A DNA stretch of 64,000 nt from Saposhnikovia divaricata (taxonomy: Eukaryota > Streptophyta > Magnoliopsida > Apiales > Apiaceae). How positions within the stretch are numbered: position 1 is the stretch's first letter; the number at the start of each line of letters is the position of its first letter. Below the pieces are notes generated by a model, which saw only the letters and a list, made by a program, of their open reading frames with translations, was not told where the DNA came from and did not search any database. The translations under genes and the position numbers were made by a program. The stretch covers positions 98,669,001 to 98,733,000 of the forward strand of contig CM071594.1 of assembly GCA_036435485.1 (NCBI GenBank), in the 5' to 3' direction. Positions 1-9,846 of this stretch are shown piece after piece.

Positions 1-248
1 GTCGCCAGCACTCGCTCAAAAGGTCGCCTTTCCCTTACCCTCTTGCGGGGTGTAGTGCGTAGAATCGGCATGGGACCTAGCTACTATATACATAAGTGGC
101 AAGAGTGAGCTATAATAGCTCAGCAAGATAATATTGTAAACTAGAATTTAAAATGTGAACAGGTATACATATATATGCATATATAAGCAGAAACCAATTA
201 TAATCCTTAAGGAAGAATAAAGATCTTATTTAATAATACATCATCCAC

Positions 249-980
249 TGATATGGGCTAAAAGTAAGCCCTAAAGGCATAGTTAATGTTGCATTAATTA
301 GACCTAGCTTGGCCCAAATACGAAGCCCTGTAACGAGGCCCAAGACCCTAATTAATTACTAATTTTCGTAATTGATTAGAGGGATAAATCAACATCTCAT
401 TAATTTGAGATATAATGGGAAACAACTCCTACAAAGGAAAGAAATCAGTATATACAATCATATCACGATTCTAATTCCACGTAATAGGAATTAGGATTGA
501 CTCTTATCAGAAAAGGATTCTGGATAACTATTACTACATGGAAACTAATTCGTACATGGAAGGAGGTTAGAAACTTCTAGAATTGGGCCAAGGAGGTGAC
601 TTGCCCACCAAGTCACCTATCCCTATTCTAACTCTAGGCTTTTCATGCCTATATAAAGAACGCAACCCCTCATCTCAGGTCAACGTTTTTTGGGCAGAGC
701 TCAATACGTCATCAACGTTTTAGGCTTCATCCTCGAATAAGGACATACAAGTCACTACGTCACTACGCCGCGAGGGCGCATCAAGCCACGTAGGCAACTC
801 TAGAACTACGTTTTGGCTTGATTCTTGATATTCATCAAGGTACGTAGGCATCTTGTTAGGACCGAGTTAGTCCCCGACAACAAGAGCAGCCACCATTAAA
901 GCTCGAAGCTCACCCCCCCTTTGCATTCAATACACACTCCCTAGCTGCAATTTCAATACTTGTGATTTTCATCCACAACA
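249..980 (+). repeat. 5' LTR of the gypsy derivative
   Basis: 732 bp, starting TGATATGGG and ending CCACAACA. It matches 6362-7093 at a constant offset of 6113 wherever I compared them, with no difference seen by eye. A TATATAAAG box near 650-658 is a likely LTR promoter. Confidence 0.93.
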
Positions 981-982
981 TT

Positions 983-998
983 TGGCGCCGTCTGTGGG
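983..998 (+). promoter_or_regulatory. Primer-binding site of the gypsy derivative
   Basis: TGGCGCCGTCTGTGGG starts two bases after the 5' LTR. The TGGCGCC start is typical of plant gypsy elements of the Tat/Athila branch, where the priming tRNA ends GGCGCCA. I do not assign the exact tRNA. Confidence 0.75.
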
Positions 999-1269
999 AA
1001 AACGACACAGCAACCATGGTTAACGCACGGAGATCTACACCGACAATCACCGACACCAACGCTAGCACCGCTGTGCCACCCATCAACTCTAGCACCGTTG
1101 TGCCTCCAACCACTGGATAAGGGTCGACACCCCAAACGGAAGGATCTCAAATTCCTCCTATCCAACCCCAAGAGACGAATCCTCGGGGGTAGAGACTCAG
1201 ACTCAAGGGATGATTACCCATGATCCTACACAAGGGCTAAATACCCCTCAAGAAGCATGATAAACAATT

Positions 1270-1870
1270 TCTTAAGAAAATTCGCAGCATATTACATGTG
1301 CAGGCCAGCAGACTTTGAAAATTCGTAGAAAATTCGTCATACATCGGAATTCAATGATTCTGGACATTTTGGAAAGATATTTTCCTCTTCTACAACTTTC
1401 GTTCTTTATGAATTTCGAAAAAACGTCATCTAGAAGGACTAAATCGACCAAAACTAAACTGATTCGCAGATGCAAAGCACAGCAGCCCAGCAATCTTGAA
1501 AAAATCATAACAAATTCATCTTACATCAGAATTCATTGGTTCTAGACTCTTTGGAAAGATATTTTCTTTCTCCACGACTTTCGTTCTTCGTATTTCTCAA
1601 TAAAACATCATCTAGAGTGTCAAAAAAGCCAAAAACGGGACTGACCATATGGGCAACAGCCTCATGCACGGCCGTCCGGCAAGCAGAATAAACTGCTCTC
1701 TTCCAGAATTTTATGGGCATCAAGACCTACACCATTGGAAAGCTCTTGGAGTCTAGTTTCTTATGCAAAAAACGGTTCGCAAAAAGAAATTTTCTACAAA
1801 GAGTTACGGTTATTTTAGTAAAGGGGGCAGGATTGTTATGACTACCCATCCTTGATAAAAACCTCCGAAA
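1270..1870 (+). repeat. Leader region with an imperfect direct duplication of about 190 bp period
   Basis: Two similar blocks, about 1310-1450 and 1500-1640, share the words GGAAAGATATTTTC, ACTTTCGTTCTT and CATCTAGA in the same order. They lie between the LTR and the gag remnant and carry no coding frame I would trust. Confidence 0.6.
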
Positions 1871-1871
1871 A

Positions 1872-2932
1872 TTGTGCACCATGAAGCAAATTCACCAAGG
1901 TCAGAGGGAACACATAGCTACTCCACACTCGAAGGTAAGGGTTATCAATTTGGAAAGAACTCCCATAGCACTAATGCCTCTTGCAGATCCAGTTAATCAT
2001 ACTCCCCCTCTCACGGACGAAATTATGAACACCACAACATCTAGGAAGTTTAAGATGTCTCTGGCCAAGCTCCCTCTAACCGATACGAAAGGGTGGTTTT
2101 AGCCTCGAATGGGCAGTATTAGCATCGAAAGGGCATTTTTAGCCTCACAATTAAGAACAGAAAGCTCCTCCTCCATTAAGGGTCGATGCCTCACCATGAA
2201 GAGCGGAAAGTTCCTCCTTCATTAAGGGCCGATGCCTCACCATGAAGAGCAGAAAGCTCCTCCTCCATTAAGGGTCGTTGCCCACCACCGAGAGCTGAAA
2301 GCTCCTCTTCAGCCAAGGCATGAGCCCCCTCTTGTGACTGATAGTGCCCCAAACAGGAGAGAACCTCCAAGGGCTGATCCTGCCAAACTAATGGCTTTAG
2401 GAGATCTGATGATCCCAACTCCGCCCTTTAAACGGAAGAAATTATGAATGCTCGAATTTCAAGGAAAATGAAGATGCCAACTATCAAGCCTCACGATGGC
2501 ACGGGTGATCCCGAAAATCATGTAAGGACGTTCCCCAACGCTCTGCTTCTCGAGCCCATATCTGATGCACTTAAGTGCAGGGCCTTTCCTCAAATACTGG
2601 GGGGCATGGCTCAACATTGGTACATCCGTCTGCCTCCAAATTCGGTAGGCTCGTTTAAGGACCTGAACAAGGCTTTTATAGCCCAATGTGTTAGTGGAAA
2701 AACTCTTGAGAAAAGCTCTGCTTCACTGATGAACTTGGGGCAAAGAAAGGATGGATCCCCGAGGGACTATCTGAATATATTCATGAAGGAAGCACAGAGA
2801 GTGCAGGATCTTGACGAGCAAGTGACCATGGTAGTCCTGCAACAAAGAACTATGGACGTGTATTTTAAAAGGTCATTGGCCAAACATCCTCCGGAAAATA
2901 TGAATATGCTCCAATGTAGGGCAGGAAATTAA
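1872..2932 (+). pseudogene. gag remnant of the gypsy derivative
   Basis: The best-preserved part is the 162-codon frame at 2444-2932. It shows the pattern of the Retrotrans_gag domain: a DGTGDP motif, a histidine-valine pair, SDALKCRAFP, a tryptophan followed by RLPP, and SFKDLNKAF. This protein would form the virus-like particle. The upstream part (1872-2443) is out of frame with it and stopped, and contains short near-identical repeats of an AAGCTCCTCCTCCATTAAGG-type word around 2160-2310. No intact gag can be read. Confidence 0.75.
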
Positions 2933-2973
2933 GTCTAAAGAAAGTATGAAGAGGGAAGCCATGACTGGCAATA

Positions 2974-3378
2974 ATGGAAACAATGACAACTCAAAGAAGT
3001 GGAAGGCAGAGCCAGAGTACGATGTTAGGGACAAGTATCCCAGGAATGGCAAAGACTCCGATTCTGTACCCAAAAAGAGCCAAGGACCAAGGGTTGAATG
3101 CTCCAAGGAGCCAAATCTTGATGGACATCGAGAAAGACAAGGACCTAAGATGGCTGAAGCCAATAAGGGGCGAATTTCCCCATGATGACCTGTTGGTCAT
3201 AACACCTGTGATAGGCAACTCACAAGTGAAGCGAGTCTTGGTAGACAACAGATCTTCTGTGGACATTCTGTTACACGACGTCTTTCCTAAGATGAGATAT
3301 AACGATTCACAGTTGGCTCCATCGAACATGCCAATCTACGGGTTTAATGGCGTTCAGCTACCCATAACTATTGGGTAA
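2974..3378 (+). pseudogene. Aspartic protease remnant of the gypsy derivative
   Basis: Residues 90-134 of this frame resemble the retropepsin of gypsy elements: a VKRVLVD strand, then SSVDILL, and later the conserved PIYGFNG. The active-site triplet, normally Asp-(Asn/Thr/Ser)-Gly, reads Asp-Asn-Arg here, so the enzyme would be dead even without the surrounding stops. The first 70 residues are low-complexity gag tail. Confidence 0.75.
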
Positions 3379-4670
3379 AAGCCAAAAAAGGCCACTCAGA
3401 TATTGAACCTTTTGTTGGTTAAAGCAACTTCTGCTTACAATGTTATCCTTAAAAGGACAGGCTTGCATGTCTTTAAGGCGGTTGCCTCAAGATAAGACCC
3501 GATGGTCACATTTCCTACAAGGAAGGGAGTTGATGAAGAAAAGAGAGATCGAACAATGACAAAGAATTACTACCTGGCCTCCTTGAGGATTGATGAAGTC
3601 GGGGGGTAGGTCCTCCCAATTGAAGACACGGATGTCCGAGAAGATGAGAAACAAAGAGTAAAGCTCACTGAGGACTTGGTCCCCATTCACTTAGTTCTTG
3701 AAGAACCTGAAAGTTGCTCACGTAAGGCATTACTGAATGAGCCCTTCAAGGGCAAATTGGATGTGTCCTCCACGGGGCCGAGTGAAATTACTCCACTATT
3801 GAGGAGTTCGCAATAGCACTGATTGCCACATCAAGAAAGCTACGGCCTTACTTTCAGGCACATAAGATCAAGGTCCTTACAGACCAGCCTCTGAGAAACA
3901 TCTTGCATAGCCCTAAAGCCAGTGTAAGGCTCATCAAGTACAAGCCTAGGATGGGCATCAAAGCCCAGGCTCTAGCTGACTTCGTGGTTTAATGTACCAT
4001 TGACAACCAAGAAGTCGGGGGGCAGAAGGTAATAGACCAGAAAGGTCAGCAAGGTGAGAAGCCCCTGGAAGAGAAGAAGGAGTATTGGATGCTCTATTTT
4101 GATGGGGCATCAAAAACAAAAACCAGTGGTACCGGTTTAGTTCTGCAAAGCCCCGATGGATTCGCAGTTGAGTATGCCTTGAAGTTGGACTTCCAAACAA
4201 CCTACAACGAGGCATAGTATGAAGCTCTGACAATCGGCCTTGGATTGGCAAGAGCCCTGAGGGAGGGTGAAGAACCTGAAGGTCTGTGGAGACTCAAAGC
4301 TGGTAGTCTCACAAGTCAATGGAGAGTTTGAGGCTAGAGAAAAGAATATGGCCAAGTACTTGAGGATTGTGAAAGCTGTGCTGTGATGGCTCAATACGAT
4401 GAGTGCTATGTGGAGCACATTTCCAAGAAATGAGAACATTAAGGCCGATGCCCTATCTAAGTTCGCCTTTTCTGAGATATAGAATTATGCGGGGAGTTTT
4501 TACTTCTAGGTCCTGAAGACCCCACCATCGATTCAAAATTGGTAGCACCAGTTGCTGTAAGCTAAAGGATAGACCCTATCAAAGCTCATCTTGAGACTGG
4601 TTGGCTTCCTGATAATGCCTTGAAGGCACGAAAACTGTTAGTGAAAATATTGAGATAAGAGATCCTTTGT
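3379..4670 (+). pseudogene. Remnants of pol: RNase H, second RNase H and integrase leader
   Basis: Stopped frames show an RNase H tail around 3830-3990 (RPYFQAHKIKVLTDQPLR) and a second RNase H-like domain around 4080-4480 (YWMLYFDGAS, then YEALTIGLGLARAL after an in-frame stop). A segment near 4570-4680 resembles the region just before integrase. A second RNase H is the mark of Tat/Ogre-type elements. The reverse transcriptase core with its YxDD motif should lie between protease and RNase H but is missing, and no integrase catalytic core follows. Confidence 0.7.
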
Positions 4671-4899
4671 CATTCCATACTTAAAATCTTGAATCCCAAC
4701 AAATTTTAAGCCTTGATGGCCAACAAGGCTATCTACCTCCAATCGAGCTTGTCGTTTGAATTCAAGGCCTTGAATCAAGAGTCGTCAGTCAAATTCAAGC
4801 CTAAGCAAGGTTCTATAAGCCTAAGAAGAAGGATTGAAAACCAACCAAGGTATCCTAGACTTGAAGTCAAGTGTTAAGGAGTAAGAGAACTCCCTGAAC

Positions 4900-5590
4900 G
4901 ATCAACAAAAAAGTAAGACCTCCTCCGTGTAAAACAAGGGGGGCAGGTTAAAAATTCTACAAAAGGATTGGTGATAACCAACAACCACGAATGAGTTCAA
5001 GGTTTCAAATATTCAGCAAACGAATTAAGGCCCCGAAGGTCAAGAAAGCTAAGAAACGGGTCATTTCAAGGTTCTGCAGGAATCTCAAAAATTTGAAAAT
5101 AATAAGGCTAGGAGCCCAACAAAATCCAAAGAAACGGTCCATAAATGAAAATTGGCCCAAGGGATAGGAGCCTAGAACACCAACGCCCAAGAAGCTAAAT
5201 CTCCTAGGCGTTGGATCAAATAAAGCCTCCTTGGCGGGGATACCCACGCCAAGGCTGGAGTAACAAATGAAGGGTATTAAAGTACCCACGCCAAGAAGAC
5301 TTAAAATCATAAGACAAGGTATCACAAAGTGCCTCCTTGGCGGACGTACCCACGCCAAGGATGTACGAGTTGAGGGTGAAAAAATACCCACGATCAGGAA
5401 GCCATATCTCCTAGACGTGGTTGGCAAAAACATCTCCTTAGCGGGGGTACCCACGCCCTGAACAAATTTTGAAAACTGAAGGCATGAAATACCCACGCCC
5501 AGGAGACCAACTTCCTTGGCGTGCCTAAGGAGAAGGTCTCCTTGGCGGGGGTACCCACGCCAAGGGCTCCTCTTCGAACGACAAACCATT
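4900..5590. repeat. Array of hairpin-forming CCTTGGCG/CGCCAAGG repeats
   Basis: At least five near-copies of CTCCTTGGCGGGGGTACCCA followed by CGCCAAGG occur at about 5228, 5333, 5433, 5510 and 5530. Each can fold on itself because CTTGGCG and CGCCAAG are complementary. The array makes an apparent 194-residue frame on the - strand rich in GVGTPAKE, which is a by-product of the repeats and not a gene. Confidence 0.75.
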
Positions 5591-5779
5591 TTTCAGAAAT
5601 TAAAAAAAAAGGAATAAAATCCTTAAAAATTTTGAAAATAGGCTAGAAATGATGATAAAAATAGGTAAAAATACCTATTAAATCAAGAAAAAATAAAGAA
5701 ATAATTTATAAAATTATTTTTGAGGCATGAGGCCCAATATTTTATTTTTGGTAAAAATTATCGAAAATAAAATGTATAA

Positions 5780-6030
5780 AACCTGAAGGTTCAAAAAAAA
5801 AATCCTAAATTATTAGGAACAATTACGAAAAATACCTGTGGGTACATAAAATTTCCTAAATTTATTAGGAAAAATTACGAAAAATACCTGTGGAAAATTC
5901 CTAAATTATTAGGAATAATTAAGAAAAATACCTGTGGGTACGTAAAAATTTCTAAATTATCAGGAATAATTTAGAAAAATACCCGTGGGTACATAAAAAA
6001 TTCCTAATTTATTAGGAAAAGTACAGAAAT
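5780..6030 (+). repeat. Tandem repeat of about 60 bp before the 3' LTR
   Basis: Four to five degenerate copies of a unit containing CCTAAATTATTAGGAA, then GAAAAATACCTGTGGGTAC. Each unit carries the self-complementary CCTAAATTATTAGG. It is non-coding and just upstream of the polypurine tract. Confidence 0.7.
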
Positions 6031-6351
6031 ATACGAGGAAGATTATAGAAATATCTTCTTAACAAATTGAGCAATAATTTATGCTAATAATGCATAAAAG
6101 CTCTATGAAAGTGCCGAAATTGCTAAAAGCAAGCACAAATTAAAGCCTCGAATAAGGCAAATCGTCGTAAATGTGTAGGTCGCTCCACACTTTACAATCA
6201 AGACGATACTCGTGAAACACTAGTGTAAACCAAAATTCCCATATAAGGGTAAGAAAATTAAGAAGTCCCAGGGAAGGGATAAAAATGACCCCGAGTCTCG
6301 AAAAAGACAATTATAACTTCTACGAAAATCTGATCAGTTTTCCTAGCAGTT

Positions 6352-6361
6352 GGGGGGCAAA
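6352..6361 (+). promoter_or_regulatory. Polypurine tract of the gypsy derivative
   Basis: GGGGGGCAAA immediately precedes the 3' LTR, where plus-strand DNA synthesis is primed during reverse transcription. Confidence 0.7.
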
Positions 6362-7093
6362 TGATATGGGCTAAAAGTAAGCCCTAAAGGCATAGTTAAT
6401 GTTGCATTAATTAGACCTAGCTTGGCCCAAATACGAAGCCCTGTAACGAGGCCCAAGACCCTAATTAATTACTAATTTTCGTAATTGATTAGAGGGATAA
6501 ATCAACATCTCATTAATTTGAGATATAATGGGAAACAACTCCTACAAAGGAAAGAAATCAGTATATACAATCATATCACGATTCTAATTCCACGTAATAG
6601 GAATTAGGATTGACTCTTATCAGAAAAGGATTCTGGATAACTATTACTACATGGAAACTAATTCGTACATGGAAGGAGGTTAGAAACTTCTAGAATTGGG
6701 CCAAGGAGGTGACTTGCCCACCAAGTCACCTATCCCTATTCTAACTCTAGGCTTTTCATGCCTATATAAAGAACGCAACCCCTCATCTCAGGTCAACGTT
6801 TTTTGGGCAGAGCTCAATACGTCATCAACGTTTTAGGCTTCATCCTCGAATAAGGACATACAAGTCACTACGTCACTACGCCGCGAGGGCGCATCAAGCC
6901 ACGTAGGCAACTCTAGAACTACGTTTTGGCTTGATTCTTGATATTCATCAAGGTACGTAGGCATCTTGTTAGGACCGAGTTAGTCCCCGACAACAAGAGC
7001 AGCCACCATTAAAGCTCGAAGCTCACCCCCCCTTTGCATTCAATACACACTCCCTAGCTGCAATTTCAATACTTGTGATTTTCATCCACAACA
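6362..7093 (+). repeat. 3' LTR of the gypsy derivative
   Basis: 732 bp, identical by eye to 249-980. It is followed by ATCCAC, the target-site duplicate. Confidence 0.93.
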
Positions 7094-9846
7094 ATCCACT
7101 TACTATTATAAGAAAGAAATCTAAAATAATATAATATCAGTTTCTCTTCATCTGTAACCATAATTCCTTCATCTCATATCATTATCCTGTTTTCAGTATA
7201 GAAATCTGAAAATCATTTTCAATTCTTTCTTTCAAGTTTTGGGGATTTTCACTGTTGCCGAATACGTAAGGACGATGATCAGTCGCCCTCCGTACCCGTC
7301 CATTTTACTACCGGTAGAAGGAGGAAGGTACACCACTACATCCCCCTGGAGGAAGGTACAGCACTACATCCTCCTTCGGCAACTCTTGGGCCGAGATTAA
7401 ATATTGATTGCTGGACTGTGCCGCACACAACCTCCTATGCTTTTTGTTGCTATCCCCCTTTTTGTCAAATCATTATTCTATTTATAAAATATCATTCCAC
7501 ATTTCCATTTTCTCGCTTTCATTTCCACATATCATTCACTCATATCATTTCCATTCTCGCACATTACTTCTATAAAATATATTTATATATATAACATAAT
7601 GCTTTGATTATGATCTAGACATCTCTTTCATATTCAAGAAATCAAATATACTTTTATATTCATAAAATATTCAGTCTATTTTAAGAGTAGTAAATAATAA
7701 TCAAATAATATTTATTAAACCACTGATACTCAAAAAGAATATTTTTAATATAGTATTATAAACCATATAACCCTAGATAACAACTGATACCATTCCCTTT
7801 CATATCTCTTTTACCATAGAGCATTTTCGCTCCATTCGTAATCATCTCTATATCCATATTTCATAAATCATATCCATCTCTCTTTAATTTCCCAAAATCA
7901 AGGAAATATATTCTTTGCAACATAGCAACAATAGCATCACATATATATATATTCCATGATATCATTTTTATTCCGAAGTTAAATAATTTTCAAAGTAGGG
8001 ATAGAAGGATCTTGCCTCGTTCTCTATAAGTCGGAAGTGTAGCTCGTGGCTCTCCCGAAGTCTCATAAACACAAAAAGGATCATTATCAGAACATATTCC
8101 ACTTAACCACCTACGCTCATATAATAACACCCTTATAATATCCCATTACTATCTCAAAAGGTCTTGAGGAATTAACCATTCTTATTCCCGATTAAAGTTC
8201 TTAACGATTTACATTCTTTCCTTAACAACCACTCTCGACTGTAAAAATCCTCATAATTCATAAATTCCACAATCTGACACAAGGTCAGTTGGTAAGGGTT
8301 CTTTGATCACCCTATTATAACATCCCAAAGTTTCATAATTTTTAAAAATGTCTAAGTATGGTAGTTATAGCCTCGAAGTTGGTACAACTACGTTTTCTCA
8401 GTTCTCGAACGTCTTTCACTAAAACTGACTTTTCTCCTAAACCGTACGTCAGATTTTAACGTAATTTATATCAAAACGATCTATGAACTAAGATCTATCA
8501 TTTCATGGTCACTTGGAGGTCTGGACAGTAAGGTACCGTACGGTTATAGGGTCCAAAAACAGGATATCTATTTGGTTTAACGAAAATTGGGCATTATAAT
8601 GGCTATATTTTCATACTTTCCAAAATTCAACTCCTCCAAATCCATCATCCACCTTATACACCATCACCTACACCATGTGGTCATCTTACCAACCATGGTT
8701 TTAAGCACATACTCCTTTCATATACCATAAAAACTCTTTTAAACACATATATAATCATGATTTCATCACTTATAATCACTTAACCACTAATACCATTAGT
8801 ATTCATCATAAAACTCAAGAGGGGTGAAGAGATTATACCTTCTTTGAAGCTTTAATACTCTTAATACATGCTTGTAGTCCTTAGTACACCTTTAAACAAC
8901 CTTAACACACCTTAATCTTTCAAAACAAAAACATAAAATCCATATAAGTTACTATTCATCACTATTCATCATCACCTTCATGATTTTATATCTCAAAGAT
9001 GGAATGGATTTAGAAGCTAGGATTTATAGCATACCTTAATCTATACCCAAGAAAGCTCCTTGAATATTCCCTTGATTTTAGATGGCTTGGAACTAGGGTT
9101 TAGATTTTTGTTTTTCTCCTTTTTTTCTAAAGTGGCCGAATGGAAGAAGAATGAGAATGGGGGAGAGATTTTCTTCTTTTTTTTTCTTTCTTGCTCTTTG
9201 ATCTAATCTTGATTAATCTTGTGTATTCTAGAGTATTGAGGTGTCATGTGGATATTTACCTTGGTTAATGACTAATTTATCCCTTAATTATGTGTTAGTG
9301 GAAGGTGACATCACCTAATGATGTCATTGATGATTTCTTAATCTCTTTTCTTAATTTTCTAAGTATTATGCTAATTCTCTTGGTAATTAATAATATGGTA
9401 GGTATCCTTGTTAAGTTATAAATCTTGGTTGTTTGGTTTCCATGCTCGTCTAATTGCGATTCGGTTCGAATATACCTCATTATCTTAGTGGTTCTGAAAT
9501 CATTTAACAATCCAAATTCCTTTGATAATTCCTTAACTTAATAATCTCTTAGTTTACCCTAATACACTAATTCCTCAATATATAATTCCTTTAATATCTC
9601 CATGCTCCTTAATATCTAATAAAATAGAAACTCATTCGAACTCAAAATCCTCAAAAATTCGTATTCAGGAATTTCTGAAATCTATCGTCATTTCGAGTCA
9701 CTTATTTTCCTAGTACAATACTAATATGGTTTCTGTTTACTCATTTTCTATTTCCAATATAGAGTACCTACACACCATTTCCCTAAATTCCTCAAGATTA
9801 CTATTCATTTGGGCACTGTAACCTTTCTAAAGTTAGGGTTATTACA

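Larger units (their letters stand above)
249..7093 (+). mobile_element. Non-autonomous Ty3/gypsy retrotransposon (Tat/Ogre-like, large-deletion derivative)
   Basis: Complete element: 5' LTR 249-980, 3' LTR 6362-7093, TG...CA ends, primer-binding site directly after the 5' LTR, polypurine tract directly before the 3' LTR, and a 6-bp repeat ATCCAC on both sides (243-248, 7094-7099; gypsy elements usually make 5 bp, so one base may be chance). The interior holds remnants of gag, protease, RNase H and an integrase leader in the usual gypsy order, all broken by stops. The reverse transcriptase core and integrase core are absent. With LTRs that look identical, the copy must have moved recently using enzymes supplied by another element. 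Confidence 0.9.
1..9846 (-). mobile_element. Long gypsy-type LTR in reverse, running off the left edge, split by a younger element
   Basis: Positions 1-248 and 7094-9846 appear to be two halves of one LTR lying on the - strand. Read in that direction it begins TGTAATAACCC at 9846, a usual start for long plant gypsy LTRs. A segment near 7985-8060 aligns by eye with the solo LTR at 26388-30201 (a GAGGCAAG word followed by a C/T-rich stretch). A 30-nt palindrome-like string at 98-127 matches one at 29844-29874. At least 3.0 kb of LTR is visible, with no coding region. Whether it is a solo LTR or belongs to a full element cannot be told because it continues left of the window. The 249-7093 element is inserted in it. 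Confidence 0.65.

Noticed and set aside
5005..5589. 194-codon - strand frame rich in GVGTPAKE
   Set aside because: Made by the hairpin repeat array; no start context and no known domain.
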